Shown piece after piece: positions 7,340 to 14,591 of a DNA stretch of 27,747 nt (position 1 is the first letter of the stretch; every line of letters begins with the position of its first letter). Below the pieces are notes generated by a model. That model did no database searches, was not told the origin of the DNA, and saw nothing but the letters and a program-made list of their open reading frames with translations. The translations under genes and the position numbers were made by a program. Source of the stretch: Ruminococcus sp. (lineage in GTDB: Bacteria > Bacillota > Clostridia > Lachnospirales > Lachnospiraceae). The stretch lies in the NCBI GenBank assembly GCA_020024635.1, contig JAHHTL010000030.1, positions 1 to 27,747 of the forward strand, in the 5' to 3' direction.

Positions 7340-8194
7340 CTAAAGAAAGAATGGTGAAAATTCAAAATGGATTCCACCGTTTGCAAGGGTAATGCCAATT
7401 GCAGTAAGAACAAGACCTACATTAATAAGCATGGCAACAATCTGGACTGGTTTTGTTTTTGTCCATGCGACAAATTTGCTGAAACGTGCGCTTTGGTATT
7501 CTCTTTCAAACCAATTTTTGGCGCCAATTTGCATCCATCCGCCAATGGCAAGAGAATTTGCACGGAGTAAAAGCCACATCCCAATTCCACCATAGACACC
7601 AAGACCAAGTGTACAGATGGATCCCAAAATCGGGGCAGATAAAAAGCCTACATGCATAAGTGCTACAGAATCACTGAATTCATTTGTTACAAAAATCCAG
7701 TTCCAAAGTGTGTATGCAGCTACATAGCAAATGGTAACAATAGGGAGTACACCTTTTGCCAGATAATAATCTCCAAATGGTGCATCAAATTGCCAGACAC
7801 CACGAAGTGCAATTACTCCAATGGCAACTGCAAAACCAGAAATTGCGTTAAAATATTTTTTGTATCGAAGTAGGTCAGTTAAGGTAGCTTCCAAAATATT
7901 AACGATTAACATTAGCATGATCAAGTCAACATAAACCTGTGGATTAAATAGCTTTAATGCGGCAATTACAATTACAATACGCATGACAAGAAGCGTAGTA
8001 AGCTTTAATCGTTCAAAAAATACTGGTTTTGCAAAAAGAAGTACCAGAATCGATGGGATGACGATCAAAGGAACATTTCCATGGATGGGGTAAAAAGCAC
8101 TCAATAAAGCCATTCCGGTAATTGCTGCGGTAAACATGATCCATTTGATGAGAACATCAGCACGTCCATTCTTTTGTGTGTTGTCTTTTGTCAT
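7340..8194 (-). CDS. Polytopic membrane protein, divergent paralogue of the 3649-4578 product
   Basis: This 284-residue protein has about seven to eight hydrophobic segments and no signal peptide or catalytic domain I recognise. It shares, in the same order, motifs with the DUF5692-like protein at 3649-4578: NILEA (99-103), FNAxxG (115-120), AYTLWN (160-165) and GMWLLLRANSLAI (205-217, matching GAWLQHRAQTLAI). The two therefore look like diverged members of one family placed at both ends of the same operon. It is the promoter-proximal gene, divergent from the TetR-type regulator, with AGGAGGG about 7 bases upstream of the ATG. A membrane pair, either heteromeric or with sequential roles, that presents a hydrophobic substrate to the two soluble flavoproteins is an inference from this layout. 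Confidence 0.72.
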   Translation of the reverse strand: MTKDNTQKNGRADVLIKWIMFTAAITGMALLSAFYPIHGNVPLIVIPSILVLLFAKPVFFERLKLTTLLVMRIVIVIAALKLFNPQVYVDLIMLMLIVNILEATLTDLLRYKKYFNAISGFAVAIGVIALRGVWQFDAPFGDYYLAKGVLPIVTICYVAAYTLWNWIFVTNEFSDSVALMHVGFLSAPILGSICTLGLGVYGGIGMWLLLRANSLAIGGWMQIGAKNWFEREYQSARFSKFVAWTKTKPVQIVAMLINVGLVLTAIGITLANGGIHFEFSPFFL

Positions 8195-8224
8195 TTTAAA
8201 ACCCTCCTAAAATAATGATTTCAC

Positions 8225-8261
8225 TATACATCTTATAAACCCTCTGATATAATGGGGACAA
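8225..8261. promoter_or_regulatory. Overlapping divergent promoters of the TetR regulator and the redox operon
   Basis: Rightward: TATACA (8225-8230), 17 bases, TATAAT (8248-8253). Leftward: TTGTCC (8261-8256), 18 bases, TATAAG (8237-8232). The two promoters face each other over the same 37 bases, with a TTATA-N10-TATAA symmetry (8233-8252). A regulator bound here would affect both units at once, as is usual for divergent TetR-family genes. Confidence 0.6.
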
Positions 8262-8283
8262 CGAAGCGAAAAGGAGTTACATT

Positions 8284-8823
8284 ATGTCTGCAGCAGATTC
8301 AACCAAACAGGCCATTGTATCAGGTACAAAAGAACTGGTCAGCACAAAACCATATGAAAAAGTATCCGTTATAGAAATTTCACGCATCTGTGGAATCAAT
8401 CGCAATACCTTTTACTATCATTTTATGGATAAGTACGCTGTTATTGAATGGATTTTTCAAAATGAAATCGAACCAATTATAGAAAAATACATGGTGAAAG
8501 ACTGTTGGGCTGACAGTATTATTCTTCTTTGCAGACACATGAAGTCGGAGAAGAAATTTTACACAAATGCACTTACAGATCGAAGTCGGTGTTCCTTGTA
8601 TCAAATTCTGGTAGACTATTATAAGAAGGCATTGATGCGTTCTTTCCAAGAAGACTATGCCAGACTTGGGATTGTAGGAGATGCACAAGAAATTGTTGCC
8701 AGATTTTTCAGCCATGGGACCATTGACATGATTTGTGACTGGGTGGCCAGTGGAATGAAAAAGGATGCAGATATGTCTACACAAATCTTGGATATTGCCA
8801 TAAAAGCAAGTCTGTTTAAGTAA
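8284..8823 (+). CDS. TetR/AcrR-family transcriptional regulator
   Basis: This 179-residue protein has an N-terminal TetR helix-turn-helix (about 8-57; VSVIEISRICGINRNTFYYHF at 27-47 is the recognition region). Its C-terminal ligand-binding half resembles the Firmicutes TetR_C_8/DhaS-like type (about 80-179, ending with a hydrophobic HGTIDMICDWVASG helix). The start follows AAGGAG (8271-8276) by 7 bases. It is transcribed away from the 7340-8194 gene from an interlocked promoter, so it most likely represses or activates that operon in response to a small hydrophobic ligand. Whether it is an activator, like DhaS, or a repressor cannot be read from sequence. Confidence 0.88.
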   Translation: MSAADSTKQAIVSGTKELVSTKPYEKVSVIEISRICGINRNTFYYHFMDKYAVIEWIFQNEIEPIIEKYMVKDCWADSIILLCRHMKSEKKFYTNALTDRSRCSLYQILVDYYKKALMRSFQEDYARLGIVGDAQEIVARFFSHGTIDMICDWVASGMKKDADMSTQILDIAIKASLFK

Positions 8824-8892
8824 TCTTAAAGCCAGCTTCGTTAATACCCTAAGCATAATAAAAAAAATGTCGAAAATCTATGAACAGAATAT

Positions 8893-8919
8893 AAAAGTGT
8901 CCAAAAATTGGGCACTTTT
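8893..8919 (+). terminator. Terminator of the TetR regulator gene
   Basis: A ten-pair stem, AAAAGTGTCC (8893-8902) with GGGCACTTTT (8910-8919), a 7-base loop and a T-run to 8921. It lies 69 bases past the stop codon. The wider gene-free stretch 8824-9180 also holds the operator array, promoter and leader terminator of the glycerol operon; no ORF is supported in it. Confidence 0.85.
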
Positions 8920-8974
8920 TTGATATTGCCTTATTTTTAACAATCTATCTGTGTAGAATAGACAAATGAAAAAG

Positions 8975-9006
8975 AAAAATAACAACGTTATTTTTACAAA
9001 ATAACG
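8975..9006. repeat. Three-arm inverted-repeat array upstream of the glycerol promoter
   Basis: Arm 1 AAAAATAAC (8975-8983), arm 2 CGTTATTTTT (8986-8995) and arm 3 AAAATAACG (8998-9006) alternate in orientation. Arms 1 and 2 form a perfect 9-base inverted repeat around AAC; arms 2 and 3 form another around TAC. The array ends 8 bases before the -35 box at 9014, so it is probably an operator for a regulator of the glycerol operon. Confidence 0.6.
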
Positions 9007-9013
9007 GATAAGG

Positions 9014-9042
9014 TTGAAAAAAGGAAAAAGATATGTTAGACT
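9014..9042 (+). promoter_or_regulatory. Promoter of the glycerol operon
   Basis: TTGAAA (9014-9019), a 17-base spacer and TAGACT (9037-9042). The predicted start near 9049 leaves a leader of about 130 bases before glpK. Confidence 0.65.
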
Positions 9043-9079
9043 ATCTACATAAGAGAAAAGAGAAGCTGAGACGAAGAGA

Positions 9080-9125
9080 GCGTAGTATTACGGCAGAGAT
9101 GTCGTGTTAATGCTATGCCTTTTTT
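9080..9125 (+). terminator. Leader terminator (attenuator) before glpK
   Basis: A long stem lies in the glpK leader: GCGTAGTATT (9080-9089) pairs with AATGCTATGC (9109-9118) with wobbles. It continues past a GTT bulge into ACGGCA (9090-9095) with TGTCGT (9100-9105), capped by a GAGA tetraloop. A T-run follows (9120-9125). A terminator between promoter and first gene implies regulated read-through. The glycerol-3-phosphate-responsive antiterminator GlpP acts this way on glp leaders in Firmicutes; glpP itself is not in the window. Confidence 0.72.
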
Positions 9126-9180
9126 ATTGCATAAGAGATTGTTCTTTGCTCAATAAAGATTAAAGGGAGGACTTTAGAAT

Positions 9181-10677
9181 ATGGCAAAATATGTTATGGC
9201 ACTGGATTCAGGAACAACAAGTAACCGATGCATTCTTTTTAATGAAACAGGGGAGATGTGTTCGGTAGCGCAAAAGGAGTTTACCCAGTATTTTCCAAAA
9301 CCAGGATGGGTAGAGCATGATGCAAATGAAATATGGTCGACACAGCTTGGGGTTGCGGTAGAAGCAATGTCAAAAGTGGGGGCGACCGCAGAAGATATTG
9401 CGGCAATCGGCATTACCAATCAAAGAGAAACAACGATCGTCTGGGATAAAGAAACAGGAGAACCAGTTTATCATGCGATTGTATGGCAGTGTCGCAGAAC
9501 ATCGGAATATTGCGACAGCCTAAAAGAAAAGGGATTGATCGAATCCTATCGAAAGAAAACTGGTCTTATGATCGACGCCTATTTTTCCGGGACAAAATTA
9601 AAATGGATTCTTGATCATGTAAAAGGGGTAAGAGAACGAGCAGAGAGGGGCGAATTACTGTTTGGAACTGTAGAGACATGGCTGATTTGGAAATTGACAA
9701 AGGGCAATGTTCATGTGACGGATTATTCCAATGCATCTAGAACGATGTTATTTAACATTAATACATTAAAATGGGATGATGAGATTTTAGAAGAACTTCA
9801 GATTCCAAAATGTATGTTGCCAAAGCCAATGCCTTCTAGCCATGTATATGGAGTATCGGATTCGCAGTTTTTTGGAGGAGAGATTCCGATCAGTGGTGCA
9901 GCAGGGGACCAGCAGGCAGCCTTATTTGGGCAAACTTGTTTTCAGCCGGGAGAAGCAAAAAATACATACGGAACGGGATGTTTTATGTTGATGAATACAG
10001 GAGAAAAGCCGGTCTTTTCTCAAAACGGGCTTGTCACTACAATTGCCTGGGGAATGGATGGAAAAGTAAACTATGCACTAGAAGGTTCCATCTTTGTTGC
10101 CGGAGCAGCCATTCAGTGGCTGCGAGATGAGATGCGTCTCATTGATTCTGCTTCCGATTCGGAATATATGGCGAAAAAAGTAAAAGATACCAATGGATGT
10201 TATGTGGTACCGGCATTTACAGGATTAGGAGCGCCACATTGGGATCAGTATGCAAGAGGAAGCATTGTAGGCATTACACGAGGCGTTAATAAATATCATA
10301 TTATTCGTGCAACTTTAGATTCTTTATGTTATCAGACCAATGATGTGCTTCAGGCAATGCGAGCAGATTCCGGAATTGAACTTACCTCTTTGAAAGTAGA
10401 TGGAGGGGCAAGCGCCAATGATTATCTGGTACAGACACAGGCGGATATTATCAATGCACCGGTCAAACGTCCAAGGTGTGTGGAAACAACAGCGATGGGA
10501 GCGGCTTATCTTGCCGGACTGGCAGTAGGGTATTGGTCGGGAAAAGAAGAGGTTGTGAAAAACTGGAAAGTAGACCAAACCTTTGTGCCGAAGATTTCAG
10601 ATGAGGTACGAGAGAAAATGGTATCTGGATGGAACAAGGCAGTAAAATGTTCCTACGGTTGGGCAAAAGAGGATTAG
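9181..10677 (+). CDS. glpK: Glycerol kinase
   Basis: This 498-residue cytoplasmic FGGY-family kinase converts glycerol and ATP to sn-glycerol 3-phosphate. Typical motifs are present: the N-terminal phosphate loop MALDSGTTSNRCILF, GWVEHDANEIW, the glycerol-site segment GITNQRETTIVWD followed by AIVWQCRRT, and SGAAGDQQAALFGQ, YGTGCFMLMNTG and DGGASAND in the C-terminal half. Length equals the family norm (about 500). The start follows GGGAGG (9165-9170) by 10 bases. It leads an operon with two flavoproteins and a DUF1667 protein that together should oxidise the product to dihydroxyacetone phosphate. No glycerol facilitator gene lies in the window. Expression is likely gated by the upstream leader terminator. 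Confidence 0.97.
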   Translation: MAKYVMALDSGTTSNRCILFNETGEMCSVAQKEFTQYFPKPGWVEHDANEIWSTQLGVAVEAMSKVGATAEDIAAIGITNQRETTIVWDKETGEPVYHAIVWQCRRTSEYCDSLKEKGLIESYRKKTGLMIDAYFSGTKLKWILDHVKGVRERAERGELLFGTVETWLIWKLTKGNVHVTDYSNASRTMLFNINTLKWDDEILEELQIPKCMLPKPMPSSHVYGVSDSQFFGGEIPISGAAGDQQAALFGQTCFQPGEAKNTYGTGCFMLMNTGEKPVFSQNGLVTTIAWGMDGKVNYALEGSIFVAGAAIQWLRDEMRLIDSASDSEYMAKKVKDTNGCYVVPAFTGLGAPHWDQYARGSIVGITRGVNKYHIIRATLDSLCYQTNDVLQAMRADSGIELTSLKVDGGASANDYLVQTQADIINAPVKRPRCVETTAMGAAYLAGLAVGYWSGKEEVVKNWKVDQTFVPKISDEVREKMVSGWNKAVKCSYGWAKED

Positions 10678-10703
10678 CTTCAGAAAACAGGAGGATAGAA
10701 AAT

Positions 10704-12143
10704 ATGTATGATGTGATTATTATTGGTGCGGGTGTATCTGGAAGTGCGACCGCAAGAGAATTATCCAGATACCAAGTGAATGTCTGTGTTTTAGAGAAAG
10801 AGGAAGACGTCTGTAGTGGTACGTCCAAAGCGAATAGCGGGATTGTTCATGCAGGATACGATGCAAAACCAGGTTCCCTTATGGCAAAACTCAATGTAGA
10901 AGGCAATCAAATGATGCCAGAACTTGCAAAGGAATTGGATTTCCCGTTTGAACAAAGAGGATCCTTTGTAGTTTGTCTAGAAGAAGAGCGTATCCCAGAT
11001 TTGGAAGAACTTTATAAAAGAGGGATAGAAAACGGCGTAGAGAACATGGAAATTATTACAGATGGCGAAAGAATCCATCAAATGGAACCCAACCTTTCCG
11101 ATCAGGTAGCAGCCGTTCTTTACGCACCTACCGCAGGAATTGTCTGCCCCTTTCACTTAAACATTGCTTTGGCAGAAAATGCCTATACCAATGGCGTGGA
11201 TTTTCATTTTTGTACGGAAGTTCTTCATATAAAAAAAATAGAAAACGGTTGGGCGATTGAGACAAATCAAGGCACCTATGAAACAAAATGCATTGTCAAT
11301 GCTGCCGGTGTTTACGCAGATCGATTCCACAATATGGTAAGTAAAGAGCGGATCCATATTACACCGAGAAGGGGAGACTATTGTTTGTTAGATAAAAGTG
11401 CAGGAAACCATGTATCACGGACAATTTTTGCACTTCCGGGGAATTACGGAAAAGGAGTTTTGGTTACCCCGACGGTTCATGGAAATATGTTAGTTGGTCC
11501 GACGGCGATTGATATTGATGACAAAGATGCTACAGCAACCACAAAAGAAGGAATAGAGGAACTGATTCAAAAAGCGGGAATGAATGTCAAAGAGTTGCCA
11601 ATGCGACAGGTCATCACCTCCTTTGCCGGACTTCGTGCACACGAAGATCATCATGAATTTATCATAAAAGAATTGGAGGATGCGCCGGGATTTATTGACT
11701 GCGCCGGAATCGAGTCTCCGGGACTTACAAGTTGTCCGGCTATTGGGAAAATGATAGCAGGTATCGTGAAAGACTATTTAAAATTAGAAGAAAATAAAGA
11801 CTTTGTTGGAACACGCAAAGGAATCTTAGATCCAAAAACACTCTCCAAAGAAGCATACAAGCAGTTGATCAAAGAAAATCCTGCCTATGGCAATATTATT
11901 TGCCGATGTGAAATGGTGACCGAAGGAGAAATTCTGGATGCCATACGAAGACCTCTTGGAGCCAAATCCTTGGATGGGGTAAAACGGAGAACAAGGGCAG
12001 GTATGGGAAGATGTCAGTCTGGATTTTGTGCGCCAAGGACCATGGAAATCCTTCAAAGAGAATGGAAGATTCCGATGACCGAAGTTACAAAATCAGGTGG
12101 AAATTCTAGGCTTGTAGTTGGTACAAACAAAGATACATTGTAA
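10704..12143 (+). CDS. GlpA-like FAD-dependent glycerol-3-phosphate dehydrogenase with BFD-type iron-sulfur domain
   Basis: This 479-residue protein has an N-terminal FAD dinucleotide fold (IIIGAGVSGSATARELS, about 5-21) of the DAO superfamily and a C-terminal BFD-like [2Fe-2S] module with C400-x-C402 and C437-x4-C442. This matches the anaerobic glycerol-3-phosphate dehydrogenase type (GlpA). It should oxidise glycerol 3-phosphate to dihydroxyacetone phosphate. The start at 10704 is chosen because AGGAGG lies about 9 bases upstream; the longer in-frame start at 10629 would overlap glpK by 49 bases and adds 25 residues foreign to the FAD fold. It sits 26 bases after glpK and 17 bases before the next flavoprotein gene. 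A hydroxyglutarate-oxidase-like relative is possible by sequence alone, but the glpK context favours glycerol phosphate. Confidence 0.88.
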   Translation: MYDVIIIGAGVSGSATARELSRYQVNVCVLEKEEDVCSGTSKANSGIVHAGYDAKPGSLMAKLNVEGNQMMPELAKELDFPFEQRGSFVVCLEEERIPDLEELYKRGIENGVENMEIITDGERIHQMEPNLSDQVAAVLYAPTAGIVCPFHLNIALAENAYTNGVDFHFCTEVLHIKKIENGWAIETNQGTYETKCIVNAAGVYADRFHNMVSKERIHITPRRGDYCLLDKSAGNHVSRTIFALPGNYGKGVLVTPTVHGNMLVGPTAIDIDDKDATATTKEGIEELIQKAGMNVKELPMRQVITSFAGLRAHEDHHEFIIKELEDAPGFIDCAGIESPGLTSCPAIGKMIAGIVKDYLKLEENKDFVGTRKGILDPKTLSKEAYKQLIKENPAYGNIICRCEMVTEGEILDAIRRPLGAKSLDGVKRRTRAGMGRCQSGFCAPRTMEILQREWKIPMTEVTKSGGNSRLVVGTNKDTL

Positions 12144-12160
12144 AAAGGGGGGGCACATAG

Positions 12161-13426
12161 ATGAAACAATACGATGTAGTTATAATCGGCGGAGGTCCGG
12201 CAGGGCTGGCCGCAGCTGTGTCAGCAAGAGACAATGGAGTGGAACGGATTCTTATTTTAGAGAGAGATAAAGAACTCGGAGGGATTTTAAATCAATGCAT
12301 CCATAATGGATTTGGACTTCATACGTTTAAAGAAGAACTTACCGGTCCAGAATATGCAGATCGCTTTGCGCAACAAGTGTATGACAGAAAGATTGCGTAT
12401 AAATTAAATACAATGGTGATGGATATCAGCAAGGATAAGAGGGTCACCGCAATGAATCGAGAAGATGGACTGTTTGAAATTCAGGCGAAATCCATTATTC
12501 TTGCAATGGGCTGTAGAGAACGCTCGAGAGGAGCACTGAATATACCAGGTTACAGACCAGCCGGCATCTATTCTGCGGGAACGGCACAAAGATTGGTCAA
12601 TATAGAAGGGTTTATGCCAGGGCGAGAGGTGGTTATCTTAGGGTCCGGAGATATTGGACTTATTATGGCAAGGAGAATGACGCTAGAAGGTGCAAAGGTC
12701 AAGGTTGTGGCAGAGCTGATGCCGTACTCAGGTGGATTGAAACGAAATATTGTGCAGTGCCTAAATGATTACCACATTCCATTAAAATTAAGTCACACGG
12801 TTGTAGATATAAAAGGAAAAGAAAGATTAGAGGCGGTAACTATTGCCCAAGTAGACGATAAAGGGAAACCAATCAAAGGAACCGAAGAAGAATATACCTG
12901 CGATACCTTACTTCTCTCGGTTGGGTTGATTCCAGAAAATGAACTTTCTGTATCTATGGGGGTTCAGATGAACAAGATTACTTCCGGACCAATTGTGAAC
13001 GAGAGTTTGGAGACAAATGTGAACGGTGTATTTGCCTGTGGAAATGTTCTGCATGTACATGATCTTGTGGATTTTGTTTCAGAAGAAGCAAAAGTAGCAG
13101 GAAAAAATGCAGCTCATTATGTGTTAAACACTTTACCAGAGGAAGAAACAAAGGAAATTGTTTTAAAACCAGAAAACGGAGTGCGCTATACAGTGCCGTC
13201 TACAATCCGGCCATCTCGTATGGGGGAGACCTTAACCGTTCGTTTTCGTGTGGCAAATGTTTATAAAAACCATTGGATCAGTGTCTATTATGATGGGGAG
13301 AGAGTGGCGCATAGAAAACGACAGATTTTAGCGCCGGGAGAGATGGAGCAAGTGATTTTGAAAAAAACAGAGTTCAAAAAATATCCAGATCTAAAAGAAA
13401 TTACAATCAAACTGGAGGAGGAATAA
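12161..13426 (+). CDS. FAD/NAD(P)-dependent oxidoreductase partner of the GlpA-like enzyme
   Basis: This 421-residue pyridine-nucleotide-disulfide-oxidoreductase-fold protein has an FAD-binding start VVIIGGGPAGLAAAVSARDNG (6-26), a second nucleotide-binding fold VVILGSGDIGLIMARRMTLEGAKV (about 155-178) and the closing FAD motif NVNGVFACGNV. No redox CxxC pair follows the first fold, so it is not a thioredoxin-reductase type; electron transfer to NAD+ or a partner is more likely. The last ~75 residues form a separate beta-rich tail. In clostridial genomes this gene commonly lies between a GlpA-like gene and a DUF1667 gene, as here, and the three are thought to act as one dehydrogenase complex. 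It is 17 bases from its upstream neighbour and adjoins the next gene. Confidence 0.85.
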   Translation: MKQYDVVIIGGGPAGLAAAVSARDNGVERILILERDKELGGILNQCIHNGFGLHTFKEELTGPEYADRFAQQVYDRKIAYKLNTMVMDISKDKRVTAMNREDGLFEIQAKSIILAMGCRERSRGALNIPGYRPAGIYSAGTAQRLVNIEGFMPGREVVILGSGDIGLIMARRMTLEGAKVKVVAELMPYSGGLKRNIVQCLNDYHIPLKLSHTVVDIKGKERLEAVTIAQVDDKGKPIKGTEEEYTCDTLLLSVGLIPENELSVSMGVQMNKITSGPIVNESLETNVNGVFACGNVLHVHDLVDFVSEEAKVAGKNAAHYVLNTLPEEETKEIVLKPENGVRYTVPSTIRPSRMGETLTVRFRVANVYKNHWISVYYDGERVAHRKRQILAPGEMEQVILKKTEFKKYPDLKEITIKLEEE

Positions 13427-13429
13427 GTG

Positions 13430-13789
13430 ATGGAAACAAGAGAACTGATTTGTATCAATTGTCCGATGGGATGCCCTCTGACAGTAACATTAGAGGAAGG
13501 GGTTGTAACCAAGGTTACAGGGAACACATGTAAACGCGGCGAGATCTATGCAAAAAAAGAAGTGATTGCACCGACAAGGATTGTAACATCCACTGTGCGG
13601 GTAGAAGGGGGAGAGACGTCAATGGTATCGGTAAAGACCAAAGAAGATATCCCCAAAGAAAAAATCTTTGCCTGCGTAGAAGCCCTAAAAAATGTGGTTG
13701 TAAAGGCGCCTGTACATATTGGAGATGTGATCGTAAAAAATGTAGCAGACACAGGAGTAGATATCATTGCTACAAAAACGGTTTGTTAA
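13430..13789 (+). CDS. DUF1667 cysteine-motif protein of the glycerol-3-phosphate dehydrogenase cluster
   Basis: This is a 119-residue protein. Cysteines C8-x2-C11-x3-C15 and C34 (IC-INC-PMGC ... NTC-KRGE) have the spacing of an N-terminal [4Fe-4S] site like that of molybdopterin oxidoreductases, but the rest is too short for such an enzyme. The family (DUF1667) regularly accompanies GlpA-like and FAD oxidoreductase genes. A small electron-transfer subunit standing in for GlpC is a reasonable inference. GTG at 13427 immediately precedes the ATG at 13430; the ATG is preferred because the GGAGGAGG site (13414-13421) is 8 bases away. It is the last gene of the glycerol operon, and no clear terminator separates it from the serine dehydratase genes. 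Confidence 0.83.
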   Translation: METRELICINCPMGCPLTVTLEEGVVTKVTGNTCKRGEIYAKKEVIAPTRIVTSTVRVEGGETSMVSVKTKEDIPKEKIFACVEALKNVVVKAPVHIGDVIVKNVADTGVDIIATKTVC

Positions 13790-13847
13790 AAGAACGGAGA
13801 GAAAAGTCGGATAAATTATAGAAAACAAGGATATACATTTTGATATG

Positions 13848-13856
13848 TGGTATGAT
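13848..13856 (+). promoter_or_regulatory. Extended -10 promoter of the serine dehydratase genes
   Basis: TGG-TATGAT (13848-13856) fits the extended -10 form TGnTATAAT. No good -35 box is seen 17 bases upstream. Since no terminator follows the glycerol operon, these genes may also be reached by read-through. Confidence 0.45.
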
Positions 13857-13906
13857 AAAATCAAAGACAGAAAAGAATCATTAGAAAGGATTTATGTACA
13901 AAAGGT

Positions 13907-14575
13907 ATGAAGTTTATCAGTATATTTGACGTGATCGGTCCCAACATGATTGGACCCTCCAGCTCACATACAGCAGGAGCAGCCGCTATAGGGAAGCTGT
14001 CGCGAAGTCTCTTTAAAGGGGAGTTAAAAAAAGTGACTTTAACGCTTTATGGCTCGTTTTCTACCACATATAAAGGACATGGAACCGACAAGGCTCTATT
14101 AGGAGGAGTCCTTGGATTTGAACCAGACGACATTCGAATCAGAGATTCTTTTGCCATTGCAAAAGAACAAGGCATCGCATATGAATTTCAAGTAGATCGC
14201 ATTACCAATCCTGTGCATCCGAACACTGTACAGATCTTTTTTGAAGGAAAAGATGGACAAGAACTGACCACAAAAGGTGTTTCCGTTGGTGGTGGTAGAA
14301 TTAAGATTGTGGAGATTAATGGAATTGAAGTGGATTTCACAGGAGAATACAGCACCCTGATCATTAATCAGACAGACAAATGTGGAGTGGCAGCTCATAT
14401 TACAAGTTGTCTGCGAGATGCAAAAGTGAATATTGCATTTCTTCGGATTTTCCGTGAAAAAAAAGGACAGAATGCATTTACGATTGTGGAATCAGATGAT
14501 CAAATTCCAGATCAGATCGTCAAAGAAATAGAAAAGCATGATCAAATACACGGAGTCATGCTTGTGCAGATGTAG
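13907..14575 (+). CDS. sdaAB: L-serine dehydratase, iron-sulfur-dependent, beta subunit
   Basis: This 222-residue subunit pairs with SdaAA to form the oxygen-sensitive [4Fe-4S] enzyme that turns L-serine into pyruvate and ammonia. The N-terminal ISIFDVIGPNMIGPSSSHTAGAAAIG block is the family signature. The last ~75 residues form an ACT domain (EYSTLIINQTDKCGVAAHITSCL onward), a likely serine or allosteric site. The start is set by homology: the nearest strong site, AGAAAGGA (13883-13890), lies 16 bases upstream, which is unusually far, and a short out-of-frame ORF begins between them. The gene ends 16 bases before sdaAA. Confidence 0.94.
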   Translation: MKFISIFDVIGPNMIGPSSSHTAGAAAIGKLSRSLFKGELKKVTLTLYGSFSTTYKGHGTDKALLGGVLGFEPDDIRIRDSFAIAKEQGIAYEFQVDRITNPVHPNTVQIFFEGKDGQELTTKGVSVGGGRIKIVEINGIEVDFTGEYSTLIINQTDKCGVAAHITSCLRDAKVNIAFLRIFREKKGQNAFTIVESDDQIPDQIVKEIEKHDQIHGVMLVQM

Positions 14576-14591
14576 GAAGGCGGGAAGGAAT

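Noticed and set aside
8380..8856. 158-codon minus-strand ORF over the TetR gene
   Set aside because: It lies opposite a well-supported TetR-family gene and shows no recognisable protein features.
8975..8995. AAAAATAAC/GTTATTTTT palindrome as a terminator
   Set aside because: The stem is almost all A-T, a better terminator lies at 8893-8919, and the third overlapping arm fits an operator array better.
10629..10703. ATG at 10629 as start of the GlpA-like protein
   Set aside because: It would overlap glpK by 49 bases and add 25 residues before the FAD fold; the ATG at 10704 has a good AGGAGG site and begins right at the fold.
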